NCBI RefSeq assembly: GCF_008831285.2
Contig: NC_045147.1
Coordinates: 22,034,981-22,098,980 of the forward strand
Direction: 5' to 3'
Length of the DNA stretch: 64,000 bases
Source: Nymphaea colorata
Lineage: Eukaryota > Streptophyta > Magnoliopsida > Nymphaeales > Nymphaeaceae
This document shows, one piece after another, positions 39,291 through 50,950 of the stretch (position 1 is its first letter; every line of letters starts with the position of its first letter). A program made the position numbers and the translations under genes. The notes below the pieces were generated by a model. That model searched no databases, had not been told where the DNA came from, and saw only the letters and a program-made list of their open reading frames with translations.

Positions 39291-39867
39291 TAGGGGCCAT
39301 GGTTGCTGTCGGCCCTCTCTCTGCTTCTTCCCCTGGAACAGTGGTAGCTTTCGGATTTGAAAGCTGATGCTATCAAACAGAGGAAGGAGGGATGATACTT
39401 TTCATTTATACAACACCCTTGACATGCTTCTAACCAAAGTGGACAAGGCGTTGTTGATGTTCATAATGGAAGAAAATCATGAAGCTGGAGTGCCAATCAG
39501 GTTGTGGGCAGCGGTGGGTCTGCCTACAACATGCTCCAATCTGCATTTTCTTTGGTTTCCTTTGCCATCATATGCTTTGGAGCTCAATGGCCAAACCTTT
39601 CACTTTTGTATCGAGAGGGTTGTTGAAGTACTGCACATACATTATTACTACAATAGGTTTGCTTCTCAATTTTCCACTTAAAAGCAAGAAAAGTTTCTTG
39701 TTCCAGAGAAGTTTAATCACTCCCTCTTGAGGAGTCGTTACCCAACCAACCGATATTGTCAACATTGGTATCCGAATCATAATTGGTTTGCACATGGATA
39801 TTTCATATCGGCTAATACGAATAAGCTCATATCTGCGTGTATCGACCTATTTTTCATTTTTGTTTTT
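39291..39867. other. intergenic region, no gene recognised
   Basis: A frame of 104 codons at 39367-39681 and an overlapping one at 39479-39730 have no recognisable domain and look like chance. The stretch otherwise is ordinary A/T-rich DNA ahead of the dispersed repeat block that starts near 39868. Confidence 0.4.
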
Positions 39868-39943
39868 TCAACAGCTTAGAAAGACTAAAATATCACCATT
39901 TTTTTTTCTTGTATTTCTCTCAGCCTTTTTAATCCAAATGGTC

Positions 39944-40018
<75 letters not shown>

Positions 40019-40262
40019 TGGACTTTTTTAATCATGAAATTTTAAGCATTGTGGTCATCTTTCATCCCAGCATCCTCCTTGCTAAATCAAAATTAAACAA
40101 AGAGAGAAAAAGGAAGACATACCAATAAGAAAAATTTGTGAGAATTAGTGGAAGGGCTGTCTGATAATTGTTTGCACTCATTTGGCTTTCTCTAAAATCC
40201 AACCATATAGATGTGTGGGAAATGTCTTTCAAGAAAATATTGAATGTTTGGTTCTATATATT
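39868..40262 (+). repeat. dispersed repeat block, copy B1
   Basis: This block matches 42262-42825 in the same orientation. Shared landmarks are AAAGACTAAAATRTCAC, a microsatellite centre, AATCATGAAA, a run beginning AGCATCCTCCTTGCTAAATC, ACATACCAATAAGAAAAATT and AATCCAACCATATAGATGTG. Copy B1 has a (TG)n(TA)n(GA)n tract at 39943-40013 where copy B2 has a short CT/GA stretch. Confidence 0.8.
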
Positions 40263-40560
40263 AATTTATAACTCGGAAAGGCTAACATATTTAATTTTTT
40301 ATTCTTATAAATTTTGATCCATTGCATTGAACGTTGCAGTTTTTTTATCTTATAAAATTAGAATTCCAAACTTCCACTGCTTGTTTTACTCACTAAAGGA
40401 AAATGGTCCTAATTTTTGCGATATAGTAGGGTTTTGGCAAAATATAACTATAATTTTTTTAAAAAAAAATAAAGTAAGTACCAGTTAAGCAGTCGATACC
40501 AAAAAAAGGGTTTCTGTTAAGAAATTTCAAAGGTGAAGGTGTTTTTTGTAAATATGGCAA

Positions 40561-40704
40561 CACGTGAAGGATTACGTGAAAAGCTTTTATAAATAACCCC
40601 AACTAGCGGCTAAGGTGCTCTCAAAGTCTCCCGCCAAAAGCAAGAAGCCGGCAAGAGAGATAGAGAGACAATCGGAGCACCGGGTCGAGCGGCATTGCCG
40701 ATTG
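40561..40704 (+). promoter_or_regulatory. plant promoter with G-box and TATA box, plus a probable first exon
   Basis: A G-box (CACGTG at 40561) and a second ACGTG core (about 40574) stand upstream of TTTATAAATA (about 40586-40595). After this the sequence becomes purine-rich like a leader and reaches a good donor, CCGATTG|GTAATC, at 40704/40705. This looks like the start of a transcribed unit whose first exon is untranslated. Confidence 0.55.
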
Positions 40705-42978
40705 GTAATCCTTTCCGTCATTCTTGTTTGTAAAAATTATTTTCAGAGCTTACGATCGACTCAAACTTAGGTACTTATGGTATTAGATGTATCTGAATTT
40801 AGTTCTGTTTTGCTCTTCTTTTTCCGCGTCTTTCTTCATTCTCGATAGACTGGTTAAGTTGATAAGCCTAGTGGCAATGTTCCTTGCTTGATCGTTGTCG
40901 AGAAACTATGGTCAATATTGTTTCGGATTTTTGGGTCCGTTGGACTTTTGGTGGCAAGACTTATGGAAGGCGGATCAGTATGCCCATGGATTGGATGTAT
41001 TCTTGAGTGTTCTATTCGTTCTTGTTCTCCTTTCTTGGACATAAAAAAGAAATGTTTTCAACAACGACTGTTTTGGTGTAAAACTCTGGGATTTTTTATT
41101 GGGTTGCTGGTTTGGGTGATAGAGTTGTGGGAATATCATTTAGTGCGTCTGTGTTTGATGCAATAGAATTTTTCAAGTTCCCCTTTAGATTCACGCTCTT
41201 GAATTCATTGGTTTTGGGCGATGGATCTGTTTCCCTGATAGCTTCGCGCTCTGTTTTTACTATCTTCTTTGGACCGTTCAATCAAGCTCTAGCTCAAGTA
41301 TGCTCGTTTTGTAAAGGACCGTTCGTCCTTGGTAACGTCATTTCTTGTGATCAGTTCCTTTGACCATTTTGTCCAACTGTCTTCTTAGGGTTAACGATGA
41401 ATATCTACGTCTTTCTGTTTCTATCTCTCTGAAATTTCGCACAGCTCACTTGGCAATTCATTTCGAGCCATTTCAGGCTTACAATTTAACTTTAAGCCCA
41501 ATAACGTGACAATGTCAGAGCTGCAAGAATGCAATATTGTCAGACATCGGAACGCAGAAGGCTGCGAACTACATAAGGAGTCAAGAAGAGCAATCTTGCT
41601 CTCCGTCTCCTTCCTTGGTAACCTTCTCTATGTTTATTTTTCCTTAGTTCTTGTCTTAATTGGAGGAGTTTCTTCAAGAATTCGTATGACATCTGTGGGG
41701 TTTTCTTTGGCATTTTATGAACTTAGAAAAATTGGTCCAACTGCATACCCTTTTGTTGGGTTTCCCTAGGTTAAAAAAGGGTGTCCCAGAGAGTTCCATT
41801 TGTTTGTTACGAAATGGAATTAATTCCTGTTGCGACTTGAAGAATTAAGAGTTTTCAGTGGAAAGGTAAGCTACTTAAATGTGTTTGCTGAAGTTCAGTT
41901 TCCTGAAACACGATTTCAATTTTGATATTTGAGTCGTCAATTTTTGTATAAAAAGTTTGTCAATTGTACAGATGTGCCAAATGCTTGAATATTGAGCTGC
42001 AACCATTGAATATTGAGCTGCAACCATGGGCAGATTTTCCTTTATAGTTATGATATATTAAACGTAAAATACTTGGCCACCAGTGTTTAAACTTTAAACA
42101 GCGACAATGTTCTCATGTGCAACTGATTTATTAGCTAGTAGCTTATGATGCGGACACTTTGTTTTTGTTGTCATCATTTTCAACGAGTGTGTGGCCATTA
42201 CCATTTTATGATACAATTACATGCTGTTGTTTACTGTTTAAGCGATTTTCTTTTTCCAACGGCCAAAGACTAAAATGTCACTTCTTTTTTCTCTTTGAAT
42301 TTCTCTCAGACTTTATCTTGGAAAAATCCAATGGTCACGTACCTACAAATTTCTCTCTCTAAATCAGTCACTTTTTTCTCTTCATTGTTTTCCAAGATAT
42401 CGAGCTATTTTCCATTTCTTCAAGGCCAAAGAGTAAAAGATCTCCTTGTTTTTCTCTTTGACTTTCTCTCATGACTTTTATCTTGGAAAAATCAAATGGT
42501 CATGTACCTACCAATTTCTCTCTCTCTCTATACATATCTACGAAAAGGCAGAGAGAGAGAAAGACAGAACCTTGACTTCTTTTAATCATGAAAAATTGAG
42601 CATTGTGTTCACCTTTCATCTCAGCATCCTCCTTGCTAAATCAAAATTAAACAAAGAAAGAAAAAAAGAAAGACATACCAATAAGAAAAATTTGTGAGAA
42701 TTAGAGGCAGAGCTGTCTGTTGGCTGTTTTCATTCATTTGGCCATTTCCAAAATCCAACCATATAGATGTGTTCAAAATGTTTTTAGAAAATATTGAATG
42801 TATAGTTTTATAATCCAACCATATAGATGCTGTATAAAAAATTGGGGTCTAATTTCCCACCCTCTTGTTGGGTTTTCTTAGGGTAAAAAAAGGGTGTTCC
42901 GTAGAGTTCCATTTGTTTGTTATGAAATGGAATTAATTCCTGTTGGGACTTGAAGAATTGGGAGTTTTCATTTGAAAG
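40620..42978 (+). ncRNA. possible spliced transcript with little coding potential
   Basis: Candidate exons are about 40620-40704, 41477-41617 (acceptor CATTTCAG, donor CTTG|GTAACC), 41770-41865 (acceptor TTTCCCTAG, donor GGAAAG|GTAAGC) and its duplicate 42882-42978. The second exon holds an ATG at 41512 opening MSELQECNIVRHRNAEGCEL and about 16 more residues. It would hit TAA just after splicing into either copy of the third exon. The unit may be a non-coding RNA, a small-peptide gene or a decayed gene. No family is recognised and the 3' end is not defined. Confidence 0.35.
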
Positions 42979-43337
42979 GTAAGCTACTTAAATGTATTTG
43001 CTGTAGTGCAGGTTCCTGGAAGACGATTTCAGCTTTGATATTTGAATTATTACTTTTTGTATAAAGAGTTTGTCAATTGTACAGCAGTGCCAAAGGCTTG
43101 AATATTGAGCTGCAACCATGAGCAGATTGTCCTTTGTGGTTATGATATACTAAATGCAAATACTTGAGCACAGTTTTTAAACAGCGACAATGTTCTGGTC
43201 AGGCAACTGATTTATGAGCTAGTAGCTTATGATGCAGACACTTTGTTTTTGTAGTCATCGTTTTCAACAAGTGTGGGCAATACCATTTTATGATACCATT
43301 ACAACTGGGCGTTCACTGTTTAAGTGATTTTTTTTTA
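41728..43337 (+). repeat. tandem duplication of an exon-bearing unit with an inserted repeat
   Basis: Unit A (41728-42255) and unit A' (42837-43337) align through TTTGTTGGGTTTTC-type acceptors, GTTCCATTTGTTTGTTA, GGAATTAATTCCTGTTG, AAAGGTAAGCTACTTAAATG, GAATATTGAGCTGCAACCAT and GCTAGTAGCTTATGATGC. Between them lies repeat block B2 (42262-42825). Within unit A the words GAATATTGAGCTGCAACCAT are themselves repeated in tandem near 41986-42027. Confidence 0.85.
42262..42825 (+). repeat. dispersed repeat block, copy B2
   Basis: This is the second copy of the block at 39868-40262. Its left part is internally duplicated: TTATCTTGGAAAAATC followed by AATGGTCA-GTACCTAC occurs near 42311 and 42478. 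It separates the two copies of unit A. Confidence 0.8.
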
Positions 43338-45633
43338 ATATATTTTAATGGAGATTAAGCTCTATTGGATGGCAATATAATTCATGCCCTTCAGTAGATT
43401 GCAGAACCACTTGAACCATCTCGCTGAAACTGAAATATTCGACTGTTGGTGTGTGCACAATGTGCATGCAAGTGTGCCTGTATCTGACCTTTTTGTTTTG
43501 AGTCATGTTACGTTGGACACATCCTATGCTCATGTTTTTGTTGATTGCTACGAGATTTTTCTAAAGCAGTACTGAATAAGTTGGTTTTCTGCGCGTTTGC
43601 ATTGATATGTATAGCAGACCAACAACATAGTTGCACATTTGTTGGGCTTATGGCATCTAAAGTTCTCATGCCTGGAATACATGGACAAATGATTTTTGTC
43701 GTATTTTTTCTGAGTTTCATCCTCCCTTGCTTTCTTAATATTTCAGCATCTTAATTGTTCTTTTGGTGCTTTTGAATCCCTGGAACAAGCGGGAATGTGC
43801 TATCTATTTGTGAAATCTGGGAGGTTAAACACTACGGTTTTGAATTCAAATAATTCTACGTGTCGTAATTATTTACTGCATACAGTAGCAATTTTTCTGT
43901 GGTTGTTGCAACTTCAGTTTACTTTTGTATCTACTTACTGCATATTTTTGTTTTTAATAAGAATGAGAGTCACCAAGACATGCATTTGTTGTAGTAAGAA
44001 TGAAATAACGAAGACACTTGTTTACTAGTGATGCTTTTTAGTCGCTGATTGATTCTATTTGTGTGCTACAAAATTCTACTAAAGGCAAAACCAAACGTCT
44101 GTGATCTTATTCTTGCTTCTGTCTTGTATGTATGACCTAGTGAGAAAATATTCCAACCTGATTATTAGATGTTATCAACAACCATTAAATTCTAAATTAA
44201 ATTGATGATTATGCCAACCATGCCAACCAACTCATAGATTTAAATTTCTATTATTCATCAGTTCAGAGAATCGGATGCAACTTTCATGCAATAAAATGCA
44301 TCTATTCCAGTTGAACTTGGTTTTTGTCTGTAAAATTCAAAATATCCATACAATGCATCTATTTCTTTTTGCTCGATTAACTTGTTCAGTTGCTACTTGT
44401 TCAACTATTCTAGGCTTCTAGCATTGATTATGTTGTCGAACCAAGTCGAGTACTGACAACTCGAACTTGACTTATTTACCATTTTGGAGCATGCATTTGA
44501 ACTCGAGCTCAATGCGTTTGTAATCGAGTCGAGTTTTGGGAAGTGAGTTTGAGTCGAGGTCAAGCTGGTTCGATTCATGGTGCAGCCTTAGGCTCGATTC
44601 TCTTGTTGGGCTGTGGGATGGAATTGTCTTTCAAATCATGCATGTCTAGAGTTTTATTTTTCCTCGGTGGTTGACTGGGTGTACCTGGAGATGGAGATAA
44701 AAGGACAAGTAGCATGCACCTTTTACAGCTCTTTCTTCGACGCTGATAGCCTTCTCGCTTCCTATCACTCTTCTGTTTCTTTGTGATAGTTGAAAGCATG
44801 ACCTGAAACCTCATTCTCAGGGAAATCTGAGTGCGGAAAATTCACAAGATATTTCATGGTTTGAGTTTTTCTTGGGAAATGTCTGAAATTCTTAGTATAT
44901 GTATGGCATGTACAATTTTATAGTGTGAACTCCATTATTAGTTTTGTGATATTAATATTGTCCATAAAAATGGGATATTTCAATGCACTTTTTAAGCATT
45001 GTTATCAGTTTTCATGAAAGCAGGATATGTCAAAGCCAAAGGGCTGATATCAGTGACCTGGTAGCAGGTGTTTTTAACGCTCGCTAGCCATCTATTTGAT
45101 AAGGCAAGGCTGCACCGAGTAGGGAAGTCTTAATAGCTCGAACACCAAAATTTGTTCCTCTACCAGCACACATAGTTCAACCAAATATCGCAAGAGAGAC
45201 ATCCGGTCCTTTGGATATTTAAGTAAGCTAATTATGAAAAATTGTTCGCTCGTTTGGGTATTTAAGCGAGCGAATTATGAAAAATGCCTGCTGGGATCAT
45301 CAACTTCACCTCTTTCCAGAGCTACAGTCTCTTAGTTTACACTTTATAGAACACGCATGCTCTATATGTACATGTTTCTTAGTTTATATGTATGTTTTCT
45401 ATTTTATGTACAAGCTCGATTTTGATTTCCAGCTTTTTTTCATAATGCGTCTGTGTGCCCCGAGATTTAAAATCGACATATAAGACATTTAAAGTTTTGA
45501 ACTTACGAACCAGATTCTATAGGATTTTAAAAAGTCAATATCTGAAACGTTTTCATTTCGTAAGATCAAATTTATCCATTAAAATATTAAAGAGTTACAC
45601 TTTGATTCTTAAGTTTTTTTTTAATTTATGAAC

Positions 45634-45714
<81 letters not shown>
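45634..45714. repeat. (AT)n microsatellite, about 40 units
   Basis: This is a long uninterrupted AT run. It produces an artificial Tyr-Ile repeat in the minus-strand frame that should not be read as a protein. Confidence 0.95.
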
Positions 45715-45717
<3 letters not shown>

Positions 45718-46140
45718 GCACATCGGATTCTCGAAAGGTGGACCCTTTTCAGGGAAATGACTTGCAGCGGTAATTGAGTTCATGTTCAGCTCATTCATGC
45801 GACGAGTTGGTGAAAAGTTTTCAACCTTTTTTTGTTTTTTTACATGAGTACAGGTTTCTTCATTAATGAACCGGGGCTCGTCTACCAACATTAGATCTAG
45901 GAGCTTAACTTGCATTCTCAAATTTTAAAATACTTTTAGGCTAATTTCCAGTTCGTGGAGAGTGGTGGTGGGAAAGGAAGATGGCCGTTGTTATCCATAT
46001 TGAAACGTATAGGCCGACAGGCATCTTATCAGCACTTAGCCATTGGATATGGACTGATCAATTAGCAGGAAAAAAACAATAAATTATTTAAACTTCTAAG
46101 TAACATATTTGGGGCCGGCACAAGATGATGCGTTCTTTTA

Positions 46141-46348
46141 GGAGGTGTTTTGGTATACTCAGTTTTCATGGGATTTTAGAATCAAAATGCTTGTTTTTCA
46201 AAAAATTAAAGTTAAACAAACATGTTAGATTGTTTTCGGGAATTATGAAATTAAAACCTAGAATTTTGAATTCATTTAAGTTTGAAGAGTATTTATGATT
46301 CTAAAATTTTCATTCTTGAATCAAAATTTCAAACGATCAAACGCCTCC
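46141..46348. mobile_element. Tourist-like (PIF/Harbinger) MITE
   Basis: This 208-bp element runs from GGAGGTGTTTTGGTA to a right end whose reverse complement is GGAGGCGTTTGATCG. TTA directly flanks both sides, as expected of a 3-bp PIF/Harbinger target-site duplication. The interior is A/T-rich with paired arms (TTTTAGAATC, GATTCTAAAAT) and has no coding potential. Confidence 0.72.
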
Positions 46349-47708
46349 TTAAGGTCTCCAACAAAAGTTAGAAACCGATTTTCAGTGTTGACGAAGTTTA
46401 TCTCCATCCCGGGAGGCGGAGATGATCTCGCACTCAAACAGATGCACGTGAGGTGTGAGCGGGTGCACACAAACACGCGGAATGACTGGATGTGCCAAGG
46501 GAGACATGTTGGAATGCCCACATCTTCAGATCAGAGTTTAAAGTCTAAATCCAATTTTACGAACAGTTCCAACATATGCGAGGCTTGGATCTACCGCGTG
46601 CACTACCTTTAGTTTTTCTTAGAATCTTGAACTACTAAGTTACATGCGTTAGGTGAAATCTACTGTTGAAGCAAACCGTAGATTCCACAGCTGGGTTTTG
46701 AGATCTGCATTACATTCTAAAAACCATGGATCTGAAGTCCTGGAGATTACAGATCCTGTAGTTTTAAGATCCCAGTGGATCTGTGTTAACTTTGAGTCGC
46801 AGATCCGAGCCTAACATGTGGCCTTCGATCCTGCCGAACTTTATGCAGAATATTGGGGTTGGCGCTCTGATCGTTATAGAAAATATGGTTCATGGCATTT
46901 GGTATTGATTTAGGTATGCATATTGGGAAATTCCAAACACTTCATCCCTGGTTTCTGGTCAAAAGTTGGGTGCCTGTAGGCTTGTAATTGGGTTATGTCC
47001 CCCAGCTCACAGATGGGGCATTGCCTGTGTGCATACCTGTGTAGCAAATGGCGCTGTCAATATGATCAGAATCATAAGGTTGAACCTTTTCACAAGAGGA
47101 TGTGGAGAATCCTCAAATAGAGCTATTAGGCAAGAAGGCAACACCGCTTGATATAGAAGGCAACCATCATTGATACTCGTTTGTTCCAAAATCCATATCA
47201 GATCCGCGTGGATTTAAGAAATTATTGTTGTTGCAACTGTATTACCTTGTATTATCTTCATTTTTTTCTATTCTTACTCCTTTAAACAAGGGGAACTTGA
47301 TGTAGACTGGTGGTGAAAACAATAGAAACCACACCTTGAATCATGGAAAACAATAGAAACCAATCTCAATTAGCATTCTCAATCAGCATGAACATCGGGC
47401 GGTGAATCTCTATTTCATGTTTCCAATGTGTGGTACAGAGTTCAAAATACAGCAACAAGGGGCGTGGCTTTCGACGACGGTGACACATTTTCAAGACAAA
47501 GTCATGCCAGTAAATTAGGACAAACATGAAACCAGAAAAACCAGGTTAATCCTACAACACAAGACGCAACCACTCCCCGATGGCTTTTTTTGACGAAAAA
47601 GCCAGTCATGACAAAGATAAATGTACAAGGCAGCAGCAATAACTGCGCCCAAACACAAAGCCAATTTCTTATGACTTGCTTATAACCAAAGACAATCCAG
47701 TAGTCACC

Positions 47709-50700
47709 TCAACCTGCACACTGGTTAGGGGTAGGAAGAGACTCTGTTGATGGCGTTACACAAAGTTCATTTGTCTCTTTTTCTTTCTTTTCTTCTGCAC
47801 AATTCATTTTTTCCACATTGCCGCTGGTGATAGGGTTGGTACTGAAGTCATCTTCTTCCTCATCTTCACTTGTGCTAAAGGATGGACTTTGTTTGTTAGA
47901 TACTGATAGAGCAGACTGTGTGTTGAAGCTGAACCCACTAGAGCCAGAGGCTGTGTTCTCTGCTTGTGCCTGCTTTCTGAAACTTCTGTTGGGTGTTTTT
48001 GGACTAACGTGACCTTCTCCATAGACAACCAAATCTTCACAGGCATCATCATCTGTATGGTGCTCTTGATCCAGCTGCCTCAAGAAGCATTCCTCTATGT
48101 CATTCAGTGACTCGCCTTCATCCCCACTAGTGTGACTGTAGTCTGCCTGATCCTCATCGGATGTGTATTCTCTCTCGTCATAGCTGCTGCCAGTGTCCTG
48201 CTCACTGTTGCAGCTACCATCTTCAGCTTGATGATCTGGGGAGGAAGTTAATGTCGAGTATCCTCCTGTCATGGCAACCTCTTGGCGTTCCCGAAGAGTC
48301 CTCAGGATCAATGTCTTGAGAAAATTCATAACTTGGACAGCATGCATCAGGGCTGTTAATGGATCCGACATCTGGAACAAGAACCTTTGGTTAGGATTTT
48401 CATGATCAGGTGTTTATGCATGACACTGAAGAATTACGCTTGAGTTCCTGTAGCAAACTACCTGGGTCATGTTTGGCGCAAAAACCATTGCAATGTTTCT
48501 CGCATTCATCTTGTTCATATCTTCTTCTTCAACAACGTCAGCCATTAACTCCACTGCCCAGTTAAGAAGTGCAGCCTGTGTTGGACCAAGCAGCTTCACG
48601 AGTTCAACGAAGTCTTCTTCCGTCTTGCATTCAAGAACTTGGTCCGGAGAAAGGCCATCTAGAACACCTTCAGGAAGCTCTCTAAACCAAGCCTGCAAAC
48701 GGAGAATTTTTTTTCTTTTCAGGCATAATTGGAACCTTTTGTTCAAACAAATGAATTAGTGAATGTAATATTGGGACGGCGAGAAATAATTCTCAAGACG
48801 AAGCTATTCGGCCTAACTCGGCAAGACAGGATCACTTTTTGAGATTCTGGCCAAGCTCGCATAAATGTGTCAATGTCACTGAAGGCTGGCTAAATGTCAG
48901 TCGGAAACCAACCACCAAAAGGCCCAAAATCTGATACAACAGGCATATTCAAATATGTTGCCTGAAGTTGACAATTCGTCGTACCTTTATCAAACCTGCC
49001 AAACAATGAACATCTATGTCATCTGGCACAGTTCCTTTGTTCAGCTGCTCTCTCACGTGCTCCTCCTCACTATTTTCTGGATTAATACGAAATATGCCTT
49101 CCGTCTATTATCCCGTCACAGTAAAAAGCAAAAGGTCAGTAACATTATGTAGCCTCCGTAAAAACAATTTTCTGGGTTTCAGAAACGAATTCAAAAGTTC
49201 CATGAAAGTCCAACTACATCAGCTGTTCTTGTTTGAATTGAAAAGATAATGCACCTTAAGGCCCCCTGCCATGTACAAATGCTCCTGCATCAGCAAAAGG
49301 ATGGTTGGCACACTATTTCCTTTGGAATCATAAGAACATTGCATCGATTCGGCTGAAACTCCGAACACTCTTGCACTGTATGAGAGAAAAAGAGGACATG
49401 ACATTAGCATCTTTTGCAGTAACAGAATTACTTGGAAGACGCAACATTAATCAGTGATTCGGTATAGAGAATTCCTTGCTATAATATTAAGAAGGTCAGA
49501 GACATGTCTTGTACGAGCTTCATGATCATCCGATTCCTTTCTTCTTTCTCACTAAGGACTAGACAGATAAAGAGGTTAGCTTCCTAACTCCGAATGTACA
49601 TTTCTTTTCCTATTTGAAAAATTGCCCTGTCCCTCTGCAGGTTCAGAATGTTCATGACTGGCACTTTGAGTTTTTCCTGTCGCATGCGCCTTAATATGGT
49701 CTATATTTCCAAAACTGCATTTTCTTGTCATCCCTGCATTTTTTTCTGGGGAGTGGTTACAACTGAAGGAAAGTACAATAAATGCTCGCAGCTCAAGTTT
49801 GAAGCACTTGGATGTTGAAAACGGTCAGTCAAATGCATATGGACAACTGTTGGTGACGCAGTATTACTGTTCCTGTTGAAAAACTTTTTGAACCGCTACA
49901 AGTTTATTCATCTCCATTTCCAATATTAATTGGGTGTACCTGTCCCATCTCTCTCTCTCTTTCTTTCTCACAAAAGCAACTGGTTGAGGCAAGGGGTTGT
50001 ACAAACCGTTCAAAAACAATGAGACTACTAAACAAAACCTTTCTCACCCTGAGCCAGCATCAAGCATCCGGCCAGACAAACCCGTAGGCTCGTAAGCAAA
50101 TTGAGCCCACTTTTAGAATTGCATTTGTGATAAGCGTTAGTACGAGTCCCACGGCAAGGTTACCTTGGAGTACCACTGAATCTGGTTAGTTTAGCAACCA
50201 TTACTAAATACTATCATGAGATCCGTTATCCAATTCAGAATTCAAGTTTATATTGCTTCTATTCTCAACACTCTTGCTAAACCAGAAAGAAAAACGCATT
50301 TATTACGTCTGCTCTTGACGTCTATTCCATTATAAAAGCATAAGGAGGCACGTGAATAGCTTAAATGAGATGTACCTCACTACCATCCACGGTACAGCTC
50401 ATGCTAAGATTCTAGCGTGCAAATGAAGCATCAAAAACAGAGATTTATATGAGGAAAAGAACACAACCACTGAATTCAGACTCCTCCTCCTTGAACCAGA
50501 GAAACAACAAAAAAAAAAAAAAGAAATTTTCAAAATCACCAGAGACATCAAGCCACAGTCACAGGAATTCGATTTCCTTTTCACAGGAACAAAATCAAAC
50601 ACAAAGAAACTAGTGCTAAACTCAGACCTTGCACTGGGAGCCTTTGTGGGAACTTCAAGCTCAAACTCAATTGGCAGGCCAAGGAAGCCATTGAACCGAT

Positions 50701-50950
50701 CAAACGTGACGTGTGCGACATGTTTCACGTCCGTCGGCCAGCCGATCTCCATGGGACGAAGAGTCACGGCTACGGCGACGTCGTCCCCGTCTCGCCTCCG
50801 GTCCAGTCGGCACGAAGACATCATTGATCTCCTCAAAGCTGCTAACAGAAGAGCAACCAGTGAGGATACCTGCAAGCTGCCGCCACCGCCTTTCGGCTGC
50901 TCCTCCGCCATCTTACCGCCACCACCATCATCGGTTCTTGGAGTCACCAT
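47709..50950 (-). CDS. ROPGAP: ROP GTPase-activating protein with CRIB motif (RopGAP)
   Basis: Exons in transcript order are complement 50628-50950, 49255-49375, 48985-49104, 48462-48692 and 47709-48371. They total 1458 bp and 485 aa, with all phases closing. The CRIB/PAK-box is at about 69-92 (IGWPTDVKHVAHVTFDRFNG). The RhoGAP domain follows (about 110-295), with the catalytic arginine finger at R154 in TEGIFRINPEN and the conserved NARNIAMVFAPNMTQ and DPLTALMHAVQVMNFLKTL. The C-terminal 185 residues are acidic and Ser-rich, as in the plant family. The protein stimulates GTP hydrolysis by ROP GTPases, and the CRIB motif binds the active form, mostly at the plasma membrane. From memory, Arabidopsis At4g03100 belongs to this class and neighbours At4g03110, matching the order here. 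The first ATG is chosen; a second in-frame ATG 13 codons later is possible. Confidence 0.95.

Larger units (their letters stand above)
43338..47708. other. intergenic region, repeat remnants
   Basis: No gene is supported. The interval 44440-44590 contains repeated CGAGTCGAG/CTCGAGCTC words ending TGGTGCAGCC, like the element at 53664-53864. At 45210-45285 a 40-bp unit is duplicated (ATTTAAGTAAGCTAATTATG, ATTTAAGCGAGCGAATTATG). An (AT)n tract lies at 45634-45714 and a Tourist-like element at 46141-46348. The interval 46640-46830 is rich in GATCTG/AGATCC words without a defined end. The ROP-GAP 3' UTR should occupy the last few hundred bases. Confidence 0.45.

Noticed and set aside
45595-45921. 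108-codon minus-strand frame with a long Tyr-Ile repeat
   Set aside because: The repeat is the translation of the (AT)n microsatellite. The rest has no recognisable feature.
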